DNA of 64,000 nt from Streptomyces spiralis (GTDB taxonomy: Bacteria > Actinomycetota > Actinomycetes > Streptomycetales > Streptomycetaceae), in the NCBI RefSeq assembly GCF_014654675.1, contig NZ_BNBC01000014.1, positions 1-64,000 on the forward strand. Reading direction: 5' to 3'. Position numbers and translations under genes: made by a program. The notes below the pieces were generated by a model. It saw only the letters and a list, made by a program, of their open reading frames with translations. It searched no databases and had not been told where the DNA came from. Below are positions 25,054 through 32,961 of the stretch, in pieces. The stretch's first letter is position 1; every line of letters begins with the position of its first letter.

Positions 25054-25085
25054 GGGATGACCTCGATGCTGGTAGGGCGGGACGT

Positions 25086-27062
25086 TCAGGAGGTGGGCAG
25101 CCAGACGCGCATGCTGCCGTCTTCGCGGTTGGCCCAGGCGTAATAGGGGACGGCCGTCAGCTCGACGGGCTCCTCCTGGGTCTGCTCCGGTGTGTGCGGC
25201 GCCTGCCGCGTGTGCTGACTGTGCTGCGTGTGCTGCGTGTGCTGCGTGTGCTGCGTGTATGGCGTGTACGGCCACCAGCCCGGCCGCGGGGCGGCGCGCC
25301 GGCGTCCGGCGGCCACCACCGTGGTGACGCCGCCGAGCAGGTCCGGGCGGTGCTTCACGGCGAGGGGGCGGGTGGTGTCGACGACGATGTCGTCCAGGCC
25401 GCCCCCGGGGTGGTCGGCCTGCTCCAGGCAGTACACGAGCGGGCCGCGTTCGATCGCCACGCAGCCGCGTACGGCGTCGACCCGGGGGTCGGCGACGGTG
25501 AGACGGGGCTCCAGCGTCAGCTCCAGCACCACCCGGTCACCGGCGGCCCAGCTCCGCCGCAGCCGCAGCCAGCCGTCGGTCACGGGGCCGTCGTAGGCCT
25601 CCTCGCCGCACCGGACACGGACGTCCTGGCACCACCGCGGCACACGGAGGGACAGCGTCCAGGGCCGGTCGGCCGGGCTCTCCTCGACGGTGAAGGCGAG
25701 CGTGCCGTGCCAGGGGTAGTCGGTCGCGCAGCGGACGGTGACGCCGTCGCCGGAGTAGCGGCCGGTGACGTACTGGTGGATCTGGAGGCCGTCGTCGTCC
25801 GTGGTGGCGAGGTAGTGCGGCAGGGAGGCCAGGAGCCGCATGACGTTGGGCGGGCAGCAGGCGCAGCGGAACCACCGGGTGCGCCGGGCGGACTGGTCGC
25901 CGCCGGGGTCGGTGTGGCCGTCGCGGACCTGGAGCGGGTTGACGTACAGCCAGCGCTCGCCGTCCAGCGACACTCCGGCCAGGAAGCCGTTGTACAGGGT
26001 GCGTTCGATCAGGTCGCTGTAGCAGGCCTCGCCGGTGAGCAGAACCATGCGCCAGCTCCACTGGACGGAGGCGATGGCGGCGCAGGTCTCGCAGTAGGCG
26101 CGCTCGTTGGGCAGTTCGTAGGGGTCGCCGAAGTCCTCCTGGTCGTGGTGGGCGCCGAGGCCGCCGGTGAGATGGGTCTTGGTGGCGGTCATGGCGTGCC
26201 ACAACCGCTCGGCGGTGGCGCGCAGTTCGCCGTCACCGGCTTCGGTGGCGAGATCGGTGACGGCGGCCAGCAGGTACAGCTGCCGCACCGCGTGACCCTC
26301 GACGTTCGTCGCCTCGCGCACGGGGACGCGGTCCTGGCAGTAGGCCTCGCCGCCGAGCAGGCCGTGGCCGTAGCGGTCGACGAAGTAGGCGGCGAGGTCC
26401 AGGTAGCGGCGCTCGCCGGTCTCCCGGTAGAGCTCGACCAGGGCGGTCTCGACCTCCGGGTGGCCGTCGATGCCGTCGATGGGCCTGCCGCTGCCGGGCG
26501 GTCCGAAGACGGAGTCGATGTGGTCGGCGAACCGGCGTGCCACGTCCAGGAGTTCGGGCCGTCCCGTGCTCCGGTGGTGGGCGACGGCGGCCTGGATGAG
26601 GTGACCGGCGCAGTACAGCTCGTGGCCCCAGCGCAGGTCCTTGTACCGCTCGCCGCCCTTGACCAGCTGGAACCAGGTGTTCAGATAGCCGTCGGGCTGC
26701 TGGGCGGCGGCGACGAGCCCGGTGATGTGGTCCACGTGGGCCGCGAGGTCACCCTCCGCCTCGTCGGCGAGCTGCCAGGACGCGGCCTCCAGCCACTTGT
26801 AGACGTCGGTGTCCACGAACGGGTACGAGCCGCGGAACTCCCCCTCGGCCGTGCCGGCCGCGAGCCGCAGGTTGTGCAGATTGCCCGCGGACTCCAGCAG
26901 GCCAGGGCCCTGCGGGAGTGAGGTCTGGGCGTTGACTTCGCGCCGGTCGTGCCAGAAGCCCGCGTCGATGCCGGCGACGGCGGGACGCAGAGCGGCCCGG
27001 GCGTGAGGACCGAGCCGGACCGGACCGGAGCAGGTGGGCGGGGTGGAGCTGGTGCGGTGCAT
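25086..27062 (-). CDS. GH127 beta-L-arabinofuranosidase
   Basis: 658 residues, no signal peptide, so it acts in the cytoplasm on imported oligosaccharide. The full active site of the family is present with the known spacing: Glu309 (HHDQED), Glu325-Thr-Cys327 (CETC) and Cys402-Cys403 (CACCPPN). These correspond to the Zn-cysteine nucleophile system of HypBA1 (E322, E338, C340, C417, C418). An alpha/alpha-barrel spans ~30-440, followed by beta-sandwich domains. A (His-Thr-Gln)n repeat near residues 600-620 interrupts the last domain and looks recently expanded. It is first gene of the sugar operon and divergent from the LacI regulator. Confidence 0.9.
   Translation of the reverse strand: MHRTSSTPPTCSGPVRLGPHARAALRPAVAGIDAGFWHDRREVNAQTSLPQGPGLLESAGNLHNLRLAAGTAEGEFRGSYPFVDTDVYKWLEAASWQLADEAEGDLAAHVDHITGLVAAAQQPDGYLNTWFQLVKGGERYKDLRWGHELYCAGHLIQAAVAHHRSTGRPELLDVARRFADHIDSVFGPPGSGRPIDGIDGHPEVETALVELYRETGERRYLDLAAYFVDRYGHGLLGGEAYCQDRVPVREATNVEGHAVRQLYLLAAVTDLATEAGDGELRATAERLWHAMTATKTHLTGGLGAHHDQEDFGDPYELPNERAYCETCAAIASVQWSWRMVLLTGEACYSDLIERTLYNGFLAGVSLDGERWLYVNPLQVRDGHTDPGGDQSARRTRWFRCACCPPNVMRLLASLPHYLATTDDDGLQIHQYVTGRYSGDGVTVRCATDYPWHGTLAFTVEESPADRPWTLSLRVPRWCQDVRVRCGEEAYDGPVTDGWLRLRRSWAAGDRVVLELTLEPRLTVADPRVDAVRGCVAIERGPLVYCLEQADHPGGGLDDIVVDTTRPLAVKHRPDLLGGVTTVVAAGRRRAAPRPGWWPYTPYTQHTQHTQHTQHSQHTRQAPHTPEQTQEEPVELTAVPYYAWANREDGSMRVWLPTS
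25221..25256. repeat. 9-bp microsatellite inside the GH127 gene
   Basis: Four perfect copies of GTGCTGCGT, flanked by degenerate copies on both sides (25203-25265). They encode an in-frame His-Thr-Gln repeat near the C-terminus. Changes by whole units would keep the reading frame. Confidence 0.85.
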
Positions 27063-27118
27063 GGTTCTCCGAGGGGAGGTGGGAGGAAGAGCTGACGCGA
27101 GCCGTCGAGCAGAATGTG

Positions 27119-27132
27119 AGCAACCGTTTTCC
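27119..27132. promoter_or_regulatory. Candidate LacI operator between GH127 and the regulator
   Basis: AGCAACCGTTTTCC has the central CG and AA/TT arms expected for LacI-family operators, with imperfect symmetry. It lies 57 bases upstream of the GH127 ATG. Confidence 0.45.
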
Positions 27133-27180
27133 TGAGCCGACAGTAGAGGTGCAGAGCGCCGGGGCGGTCAAGGGTCTGAG

Positions 27181-27192
27181 CAAGATTTCTTG
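27181..27192. promoter_or_regulatory. Palindrome CAAGATTTCTTG upstream of the LacI gene
   Basis: Five-base arms with a two-base centre, 100 bases before the regulator start. It may be a second operator used for autoregulation. Confidence 0.4.
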
Positions 27193-27282
27193 GACCGTGC
27201 GAGGGCTGGAACTCTCTCCCGTGGCCTGACAGGATGGCCGTATCGACGTCTCTGAGGAATGGCTCCAGGAAAAGGTTTGCTC

Positions 27283-28323
27283 GTGACCTCTGCCGCAGGT
27301 GTTCCAGGCTCTCCCCCCGCCGGCCGGGCCAAGCTCGCCGATGTCGCCGCGCTCGCGGGCGTCAGCGTGGGCACGGCCTCGAAGGCGCTCAGCGGTGCCG
27401 GCCGGATGCGCCCGGAAACCCGGCAGCGGGTGCTGGACGCGGTGGAGGCCCTGGGGTTCCGGCCCAACCAGCACGCCCAGAGCCTGCACACCGGCCGCAG
27501 CTGGACCGTCGGCCTGATGACCACGGACGGGATCGGCCGGTTCAGCACGCCGGTCCTGCTCGGTGCCGAGGACGCGCTCGGGGCCGGGAAGATCTCGGTG
27601 CTGCTGTGCGACACGCGCGGCGACGCCATCCGGGAGCAGCACCACCTGCGCAACCTGATGGACCGCCGGGTCGACGGCATCATCGTCACCGGCCGCCGTA
27701 CGGACCCGCGTCCGCCGCTGACCGGCATCACGGGTCTGGAGTCGGTCCCCGTGGTCTACGCCCTCTCGCCCTCGACCGACGCCGCGGACACATCGGTCGT
27801 CACGGACGACCGGGGCGGCGCCCAGCTCGCCGTGGAGCACCTGCTGTCCACCGGGCGCACCCGCGTCGCGCACGTCACCGGCCCGGAACACCACGCGGCG
27901 GCCCGCGACCGCGCCCGCCACGCGGTGGGTCACCTGTGCGCCGCCGGACTGTCGCCGTCCACCGGCCGGGTCCACTTCGGCGAGTGGAGCGAGGCATGGG
28001 GCCGGCGCGCCGCCGACGCGGTCCTGCGCACCGCGCCCGACACCGACGCCTTCTTCTGCGGCAACGACCAGATCGCCCGGGGGGTCACCGACGCGCTGCG
28101 GGAACGCGGCGTGAGCGTGCCCGAGGACATCGCCGTCATCGGCTACGACAACTGGGACACGATGGCCCTGGCCAGCCGGCCGCCGCTCACCACGATCGAC
28201 ATGAACCTCGCGGAGATCGGCCGGGTGGCGGCCCTGCAACTGCTGCGGGCCATCGACGACGCCGACGCGACCCCCGGAGTGCACACCGTGCCCTGCCGGC
28301 TGGTGGTCCGGGAGTCGACGTGA
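27283..28323 (+). CDS. LacI family transcriptional regulator of the arabinoside locus
   Basis: 346 residues from a GTG at 27283, chosen because AGGAAAAGG lies ~8 bases upstream (an ATG at 27259 has its RBS too close). The N-terminal helix-turn-helix is typical (KLADVAALAGVSVGTASKAL). The hinge helix (GFRPNQHAQSL) and a periplasmic-binding-protein effector domain follow (VGLMTTDG..., RRVDGIIVTG, DIAVIGYDNWDTM). It is divergent from the GH127-ABC-GH39 genes with operator-like sequences between them, so it most likely represses them until a sugar inducer binds. Confidence 0.92.
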   Translation: MTSAAGVPGSPPAGRAKLADVAALAGVSVGTASKALSGAGRMRPETRQRVLDAVEALGFRPNQHAQSLHTGRSWTVGLMTTDGIGRFSTPVLLGAEDALGAGKISVLLCDTRGDAIREQHHLRNLMDRRVDGIIVTGRRTDPRPPLTGITGLESVPVVYALSPSTDAADTSVVTDDRGGAQLAVEHLLSTGRTRVAHVTGPEHHAAARDRARHAVGHLCAAGLSPSTGRVHFGEWSEAWGRRAADAVLRTAPDTDAFFCGNDQIARGVTDALRERGVSVPEDIAVIGYDNWDTMALASRPPLTTIDMNLAEIGRVAALQLLRAIDDADATPGVHTVPCRLVVREST

Positions 28324-28405
28324 GGGACGGAGTGCGTACGGGACCTGTGAGGTGCGGCATACTCACGAACGACGCGTGAGAGGCGGTGCCCTCGGGAACG
28401 GCGAG

Positions 28406-28432
28406 GGGCCCGCTCCGGAAGGAAGCGGGCCC
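28406..28432. terminator. Terminator between LacI and acyl-CoA dehydrogenase genes
   Basis: GGGCCCGCT and AGCGGGCCC (perfect 9-bp stem, 9-base loop), placed between two converging stop codons. Confidence 0.75.
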
Positions 28433-28447
28433 GCTCGGCCGGGGCGG

Positions 28448-30124
28448 TCAGTGGGGCAGACGTGCGAGCAGTCCCGCGAAGTCCGTCCCGGACGGCAGCG
28501 TCCCGAAGGCGAGCCCCCGGTCCCCGGCGAGACGGGAGGCGCAGAACGCGTCGGCGACGGCGGCGGGTGCATGGCGCACGAGGAGCGAGCCCTGCAGGAC
28601 GAGGGCCGCGCGTTCGATGACCCGGCGGGCGCGCAGAGCCGCGTCCTCGGTGGGTGCGAGTTCGTCACGCAGTTCGCGCCAGGCCGCATCCAGACGGCGG
28701 TCGGCTCCGGCGGCGGCCTCGACCTCGGTGCGGAAGGCGTCCAGGGACTCCGGCTCACGGGTGAGCGCGCGCAGCATGTCCAGCGCGTTGACGTTGCCCG
28801 AGCCCTCCCAGATGCCGTTGAGCGGGGCCTCGCGGTAGAGGCGGGGCATGCCGGAGGCTTCGTCGTATCCGTTGCCGCCCAGGCACTCCAGTGCTTCGGC
28901 GACGGCGGCGGGCTGCCGTTTGCACACCCAGTACTTGGCGACGGCGGTGGCCAGGCGGAGGAAGGCGCGTTCCTGCGCGTCGCCGCGCTGGGCCCGGTCG
29001 GCGGCGCCGGCCAGCCGCAGCGCGAGGCCGGTGGCGGCCTCGGACTCCAGTGCGAGATCGCCGATGACGTTGCGCATCAGGGGCTGGTCGATCAGCTTGG
29101 CGCCGAAGACGGCGCGGTGGCGCACGTGGTGGGCGGCCTGGGCGAGGGCCGCGCGGGTTCCTGCGGCGGAGCCGAGCACACAGTCCAGGCGGGTCATGGT
29201 GACCATCTCGATGATGGTGCGTACGCCCTTGCCCTCGGGTCCGACGAGCCAGGCCACCGTGTCGTCGAACTCGGGTTCGCTGCTGGCGTTGGAGCGGTTG
29301 CCGAGCTTGTCCTTCAGCCGCTGGATGCGGAAGGTGTTGCGGCTGCCGTCGGGCAGCACCCGCGGGACGAGGAAGCAGGACAGCCCGCCCGGCGCCTGGG
29401 CCAGCACCAGGAACAGGTCGTTCATGGGCGCGCTGGTGAACCACTTGTGTCCGCGCAACCGCCAGGTTCCGTCGGGCTGTTCGACGGCGGTGGTGGTGTT
29501 GGCGCGCACGTCGGTGCCGCCCTGCTTCTCCGTCATGCCCATTCCGGCGAGCAGGCCGCGCTTGTCGGCGGGCGTGCGCAGGCCGGGGTCGTAGACGCGG
29601 CTGGTGAGCAGGGGCTCGTACGTAGCGGCGAGCTCGGGGGAGTGGCGCAGGGCCGGGACGACGGCGTAGGTCATGGAGATCGGGCACAGGTGTCCCGGCT
29701 CCAGCATCGTCGTCAGCATGAAGCTCGCGGCACGGGCCACGTGGGCACCAGGGCGCTCGTCGGCCCAGGCCGCACCGGCGAGGCCGGCGCCGACCGAGGA
29801 GTTCATCAGGTGGTGGTAGGCGGGGTGGAACTCGACCTCGTCGACGCGGTGGCCGTAGCGGTCGTGGGTGTGCAGCACGGGTTCGTGGCGGTTGGCCTGG
29901 TCGGCCCACAGCTGCGCCTCCTCGCTGCCCGCGAAGCGGCCGAGGCGGTGCAACTCGTCCAGATGCCACTCGGCGCCCTCCCGGCGCACCGCCTCGATGA
30001 GCACCGCGTCGTCGGCGAGGTCGTGGCCGGTCAGCGGCGGGGGCTGGTTGGTGACGTCGTGCGTCACGGCGGTGGGGTTGCTGCGGGGCACGGTTGTCTC
30101 GGCGGTCTCGGCGGTCGTGGTCAT
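28448..30124 (-). CDS. AidB-like acyl-CoA dehydrogenase
   Basis: 558 residues, longer than ordinary acyl-CoA dehydrogenases because of the extra C-terminal helices of the AidB group. FAD/substrate landmarks are MTEKQGGTDVRANTT (flavin-binding), LRGHKWFTSAPM, FRIQRLKDKLGNRSNASSEPEF, and ALECLGGNGYDEASGMPRLYREAPLNGIWEGSGNV. The last block includes the Arg- and Trp-Glu-Gly-Ser signature and the catalytic-position Glu of the family. AidB proteins bind DNA and FAD in the alkylation response, but many actinobacterial members are probably fatty-acyl or isovaleryl-type enzymes. The TetR gene lies 74 bases upstream and likely controls it. Confidence 0.88.
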   Translation of the reverse strand: MTTTAETAETTVPRSNPTAVTHDVTNQPPPLTGHDLADDAVLIEAVRREGAEWHLDELHRLGRFAGSEEAQLWADQANRHEPVLHTHDRYGHRVDEVEFHPAYHHLMNSSVGAGLAGAAWADERPGAHVARAASFMLTTMLEPGHLCPISMTYAVVPALRHSPELAATYEPLLTSRVYDPGLRTPADKRGLLAGMGMTEKQGGTDVRANTTTAVEQPDGTWRLRGHKWFTSAPMNDLFLVLAQAPGGLSCFLVPRVLPDGSRNTFRIQRLKDKLGNRSNASSEPEFDDTVAWLVGPEGKGVRTIIEMVTMTRLDCVLGSAAGTRAALAQAAHHVRHRAVFGAKLIDQPLMRNVIGDLALESEAATGLALRLAGAADRAQRGDAQERAFLRLATAVAKYWVCKRQPAAVAEALECLGGNGYDEASGMPRLYREAPLNGIWEGSGNVNALDMLRALTREPESLDAFRTEVEAAAGADRRLDAAWRELRDELAPTEDAALRARRVIERAALVLQGSLLVRHAPAAVADAFCASRLAGDRGLAFGTLPSGTDFAGLLARLPH

Positions 30125-30198
30125 CGTGGGTCCTCCGGGATGCACGGTCAGGGCGTCATGTCGGGGGCATGGCCGGGTCATGTCGAGGCATGACGGGG

Positions 30199-30831
30199 TC
30201 ACGTCGGGGTCGTGGGGCCGGGCTCCGCGGGCGGGGCGCCGGCGCAGCGCAGGGCGGTGGCGGTGAGGTCGGTGAGGAGTGCCTCGGTGCTGTGGTCGTC
30301 GGAGGCGCCGAGAGGATCGACGAGGATCTCGCCGATCGCCCCGGTGAGCGCGGCCGCGGTGATGCCGGCGTTCTGCGCGGGCAGCAGGCCCTGCGCCATG
30401 CCCTCGTCGACCACCTCGGCGAACAGCGCCCGGTAGCGGCGGCGGAAGTCCAGGCGCTCGGCGCCGACGGCCGGTTCGGCGGGGGCGGCGAGCAGCGCGT
30501 AGGCCAGTCCACGGTTCTCCAGCGCGCGGCGGGCGAAGACCCGCACGCCGCGGCTGAGGCGTTCCACGGGGCTGCCGGGGCCGCGCAGCACCTCGCCGAG
30601 CACATCGACCTCGTGTCCGGCGGCCCGCCGGAACACCTCCACGGCGAGTGCGGCCTTGGAGGGGAAGTGCTGGTAGACCGAGCCGGCCGCGATGCCGGCC
30701 GCGTCGGCGACGGCGGTCACGGACGCCTGTGACCAGCCCACTTCCGCGACCACCTGGGTGGCACACACGACGAGGTGTTCGCGGGCGGCCTGAAGGCGGC
30801 GGATTTCCGCCGGGGTCTTGCGGTACGCCAT
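30199..30831 (-). CDS. TetR family regulator
   Basis: 210 residues. The N-terminal helix-turn-helix is clear (VVAEVGWSQASVTAVADAAGIAAGSVYQHFPSKAALAVEVF). The C-terminal domain is all-helical and ligand-binding. It precedes the acyl-CoA dehydrogenase on the same strand and is divergent from a broken acyl-CoA ligase start, an arrangement typical of fatty-acid-degradation TetR regulators. A TGAA-N6-TTCA element sits 9 bases before its ATG. Confidence 0.9.
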   Translation of the reverse strand: MAYRKTPAEIRRLQAAREHLVVCATQVVAEVGWSQASVTAVADAAGIAAGSVYQHFPSKAALAVEVFRRAAGHEVDVLGEVLRGPGSPVERLSRGVRVFARRALENRGLAYALLAAPAEPAVGAERLDFRRRYRALFAEVVDEGMAQGLLPAQNAGITAAALTGAIGEILVDPLGASDDHSTEALLTDLTATALRCAGAPPAEPGPTTPT

Positions 30832-30839
30832 GGAAGAAG

Positions 30840-30853
30840 TGAACCATCATTCA
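30840..30853. promoter_or_regulatory. TetR-type operator candidate
   Basis: TGAACCATCATTCA: four-base arms around six bases, directly between the TetR start and the divergent pseudogene start. Confidence 0.45.
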
Positions 30854-30901
30854 GACTTTCCTGCCACGGCCGGTCGCGCCGGCTCGGCTCGTCAGGAGAA
30901 C

Positions 30902-30990
30902 GTGACGCACCTCAGTGCCCTGCTGGACAGTGCCGTTCGCTCGGCCGGTGACAAGGAGGCCGTCGTCTACCGCGATCGCCGGTGGACCCA
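30902..30990 (+). pseudogene. Remnant 5' end of an AMP-binding acyl-CoA ligase
   Basis: A GTG start preceded by AGGAGAACG opens a frame encoding THLSALLDSAVRSAGDKEAV and VYRDRRWTH. This is the typical first 30 residues of an AMP-dependent acyl-CoA synthetase. It then switches abruptly, in frame, into unrelated membrane-protein sequence. The rest of the ligase (>450 residues) is missing. Its position, divergent from the TetR, suggests it once formed a regulon with the acyl-CoA dehydrogenase. Confidence 0.65.
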
Positions 30991-31314
30991 CTGGCGCGCC
31001 CTCGTCCTGGTACCGGTGTTCCTGTTGCTGTTCCTGCTGGTGAGGGGCGGCCCGGTGTACCTCCTCGCGCCGCGCGACCTCGGGGCCCGCGACCGTGCGG
31101 CACTCACTCTGTTCGCCTCGACCTGCCTGCCGCTGGTCGTGGCGATCACGGCCATCGGGTCGACCGGAAGGTCCTCGGCAGGGACCAGGCCGCCGCACTG
31201 GTCGGCGCCGCGATGATCTCCGTACTGGTCCTGCCGCTGCCGGCGATGCGGCTGCGCGCGGGTGGCGGGCGGAAGCCGGTGTCACGGTCCTCGGCGGAGT
31301 CGGAGGCCTGGTGA
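30991..31314 (+). pseudogene. Remnant 3' end of a Na+/H+ antiporter
   Basis: Immediately downstream of the ligase remnant the same frame encodes LVLVPVFLLLFLLVRGGP and LFASTCLPLVVAITAIGS, the C-terminal transmembrane helices of a KefB/CPA2-type cation:proton antiporter. A one-base frameshift near 31158 is needed to continue as LGRDQAAALVGAAMISVLVL and PLPAMRL to the stop at 31314. The first ~300 residues of the antiporter are absent. It is therefore a truncated and frameshifted relic. Confidence 0.65.
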
Positions 31315-31453
31315 CGGGCGGTCTGGTGACGGGAGGCACGGTGACGGGGCGGGGGCTCTCTGGCCGCCAGTCCGCCCCGACGTCGGCGCCGGCCCTGGAC
31401 GACGAACTGGCCCGTGCCGGACGGTGACGTGCCCGTGACGCCGTCCGCTGCCG

Positions 31454-31477
31454 GCTCTCCATCCGTGGGTGGAGAGC
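31454..31477. terminator. Hairpin downstream of the antiporter remnant
   Basis: GCTCTCCA and TGGAGAGC form an 8-bp stem with an 8-base loop in the 230-base gap before the methyltransferase gene. Confidence 0.45.
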
Positions 31478-31544
31478 AGCGGCGGCCACTCCATCGACCC
31501 GTGGGTGGTGGTGATCCACTGCGTGTGCGGAGCAGTCTTGAGGC

Positions 31545-32186
31545 ATGGGTTCTCTGCACTCGGCACTTGTCGTGGTCATCGGCGTCTGCGTCGTCGTCTT
31601 CGGCGCGGCCTGGATCCTGGGCGCCGTCTACTTCGGCGTGAAGAGCCAGGCCGGTCCGCGCGGTTGGCTGCGCGGGCTGCGGGGCTCCATGCCGCGCCGG
31701 CTGCTGCTGATCGCGGGCGCCCTTGCCTTCTACGCCCTGGTGGGGTGGTCCCGGCACTTCTGGCGCCATCTGCGGTACTGGCAGCCCGAGCTGGCGCTTC
31801 TGGGTGGCCTGCTCGCCGTCGCCTCCACCGCCTGGCTGCTGTGGGCCCGCTGGGTGCTGGGCACGATGTGGGCCAGCGTCCCGTTGGTGAAGGAGCGGCA
31901 TGAGCTACGGACGGACGGGCCGTACCGGCTGGTCCGCCATCCCATCTACACCGGGCTGCTCGGCCTGATCGCCGATGCCATGCTGGCCTGCGGCTTCGGC
32001 ATCTGGACGGCCTTCCTGGTGGTCGCCGTCCCCTGGCTGCTCTGGCGGGTCCGGGTCGAGGACGGCCTGATGGCCCGGCAGTTCGGCGCCTCCTACGACG
32101 CCTACCGCGCCGGCGTCCCGGCACTGATCCCCCGAAGACGTCCCATCCGGTTCGGCGCGCGCCAAGTCGGCAGCGAGCACCGATAG
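31545..32186 (+). CDS. Isoprenylcysteine-methyltransferase (ICMT)-like membrane protein
   Basis: 213 residues with about five transmembrane helices (for example VVVIGVCVVVFGAAWILGAVYF and ALLGGLLAVASTAWLLW). The C-terminal signature DGPYRLVRHPIYTGLLG followed by EDGLMARQFGASYDAYRA matches the ICMT/PEMT family. These integral membrane methyltransferases bind S-adenosylmethionine between the HP motif and the late Glu. The bacterial substrate is unknown and may be a lipid. It is monocistronic and convergent with a TetR gene. Confidence 0.85.
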   Translation: MGSLHSALVVVIGVCVVVFGAAWILGAVYFGVKSQAGPRGWLRGLRGSMPRRLLLIAGALAFYALVGWSRHFWRHLRYWQPELALLGGLLAVASTAWLLWARWVLGTMWASVPLVKERHELRTDGPYRLVRHPIYTGLLGLIADAMLACGFGIWTAFLVVAVPWLLWRVRVEDGLMARQFGASYDAYRAGVPALIPRRRPIRFGARQVGSEHR

Positions 32187-32223
32187 GCCGGTCCGCGCGC
32201 GGGACGCCGGTCCGTGCGCGGGA
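32187..32223. repeat. Two 18-bp direct repeats between convergent genes
   Basis: GCCGGTCCGCGCGCGGGA and GCCGGTCCGTGCGCGGGA (one mismatch, period 19) directly follow the ICMT-like stop codon. Each is internally near-palindromic, so they may also act as terminator hairpins. Confidence 0.6.
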
Positions 32224-32247
32224 GGGCTGCCGCGGGATCTGCCGTGC

Positions 32248-32880
32248 TCAGGGCAGCAGTGACCGGAGCGCCAGGTCGGTCACCTCCGCCTCGACTCTGT
32301 CCCGCTCGGGAACGACGGCTGCGCGGAAGGACCGGCTCGCCAGCAGGGAGACCAGCCACCAGGCCGCGGTGTGCGGGTCGACGTCGTCCCGGACGTCCCC
32401 GGCGGCCTGACCGCGGCGCAGCAGCAGCGCGAGCCCTTCGACGAGCTGCTGGTGCACCTCGCGGAGGGCGGTCCCGAGTTCCGGGTCGTGGGCCAGCCCG
32501 CCGGCGTCCGCGAAGAGGAAGCCGTGCGAGCCGGGCTGGTGGAAGCGGTCCATGTGGGCCGGATCGAGGAAGGCAGCCAGCACGTCGGGCACCGGGCGCC
32601 CGGCGTCGGCGGACTGGTTCAGCAGTGCGGACACCGTCTGTGTGACGTGGTCGAGGACCGCGCGGTACAGGGCGGACTTGGAGCCGAAGTTCTGGAAGAC
32701 GACCGGTTCCGAGACCCCCACCCGTCGGGCGATCTCGGAGACCTTGCCTCGCTGGTAGCCGGTCTCGGAGAAGACCTCCGTGGCGGCGGCGAGGATCGTT
32801 GCTCGGCGTTCGGCCGCGGGCAGGCGCTTGCGCGTACGGGGAAGGGAGGTGCGGGGACGGGAGTCGGTCACGCCTGACAT
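32248..32880 (-). CDS. TetR family regulator
   Basis: 210 residues. Helix-turn-helix residues ~27-70 read ILAAATEVFSETGYQRGKVS then EIARRVGVSEPVVFQNFGSK. The C-terminal helical ligand domain contains HQPGSHGFLFADAGGLAHDP. It is divergent from the SAM methyltransferase gene, and two near-identical palindromes fill the shared promoter region. Repression of itself and the methyltransferase is the natural reading. Confidence 0.9.
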   Translation of the reverse strand: MSGVTDSRPRTSLPRTRKRLPAAERRATILAAATEVFSETGYQRGKVSEIARRVGVSEPVVFQNFGSKSALYRAVLDHVTQTVSALLNQSADAGRPVPDVLAAFLDPAHMDRFHQPGSHGFLFADAGGLAHDPELGTALREVHQQLVEGLALLLRRGQAAGDVRDDVDPHTAAWWLVSLLASRSFRAAVVPERDRVEAEVTDLALRSLLP

Positions 32881-32893
32881 CGTATGCGGCCCC

Positions 32894-32946
32894 TTGCCAG
32901 CTTTCTTAGTCGGGACTAAGTTGGAATCTGCTTAGTCGTCACTAAG
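32894..32946 (+). promoter_or_regulatory. Promoter with twin TetR operators CTTAGTC-N3-ACTAAG
   Basis: Two palindromes, 32905-32920 (CTTAGTCGGGACTAAG) and 32931-32946 (CTTAGTCGTCACTAAG), lie 26 bases apart between divergent TetR and methyltransferase genes. A plausible -35/-10 pair (TTGCCA 32894, TAAGTT 32917, 17-base spacer) places the first operator in the promoter core. The second sits just before the RBS region. Confidence 0.8.
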
Positions 32947-32961
32947 TTATGGAGGAGGGCC

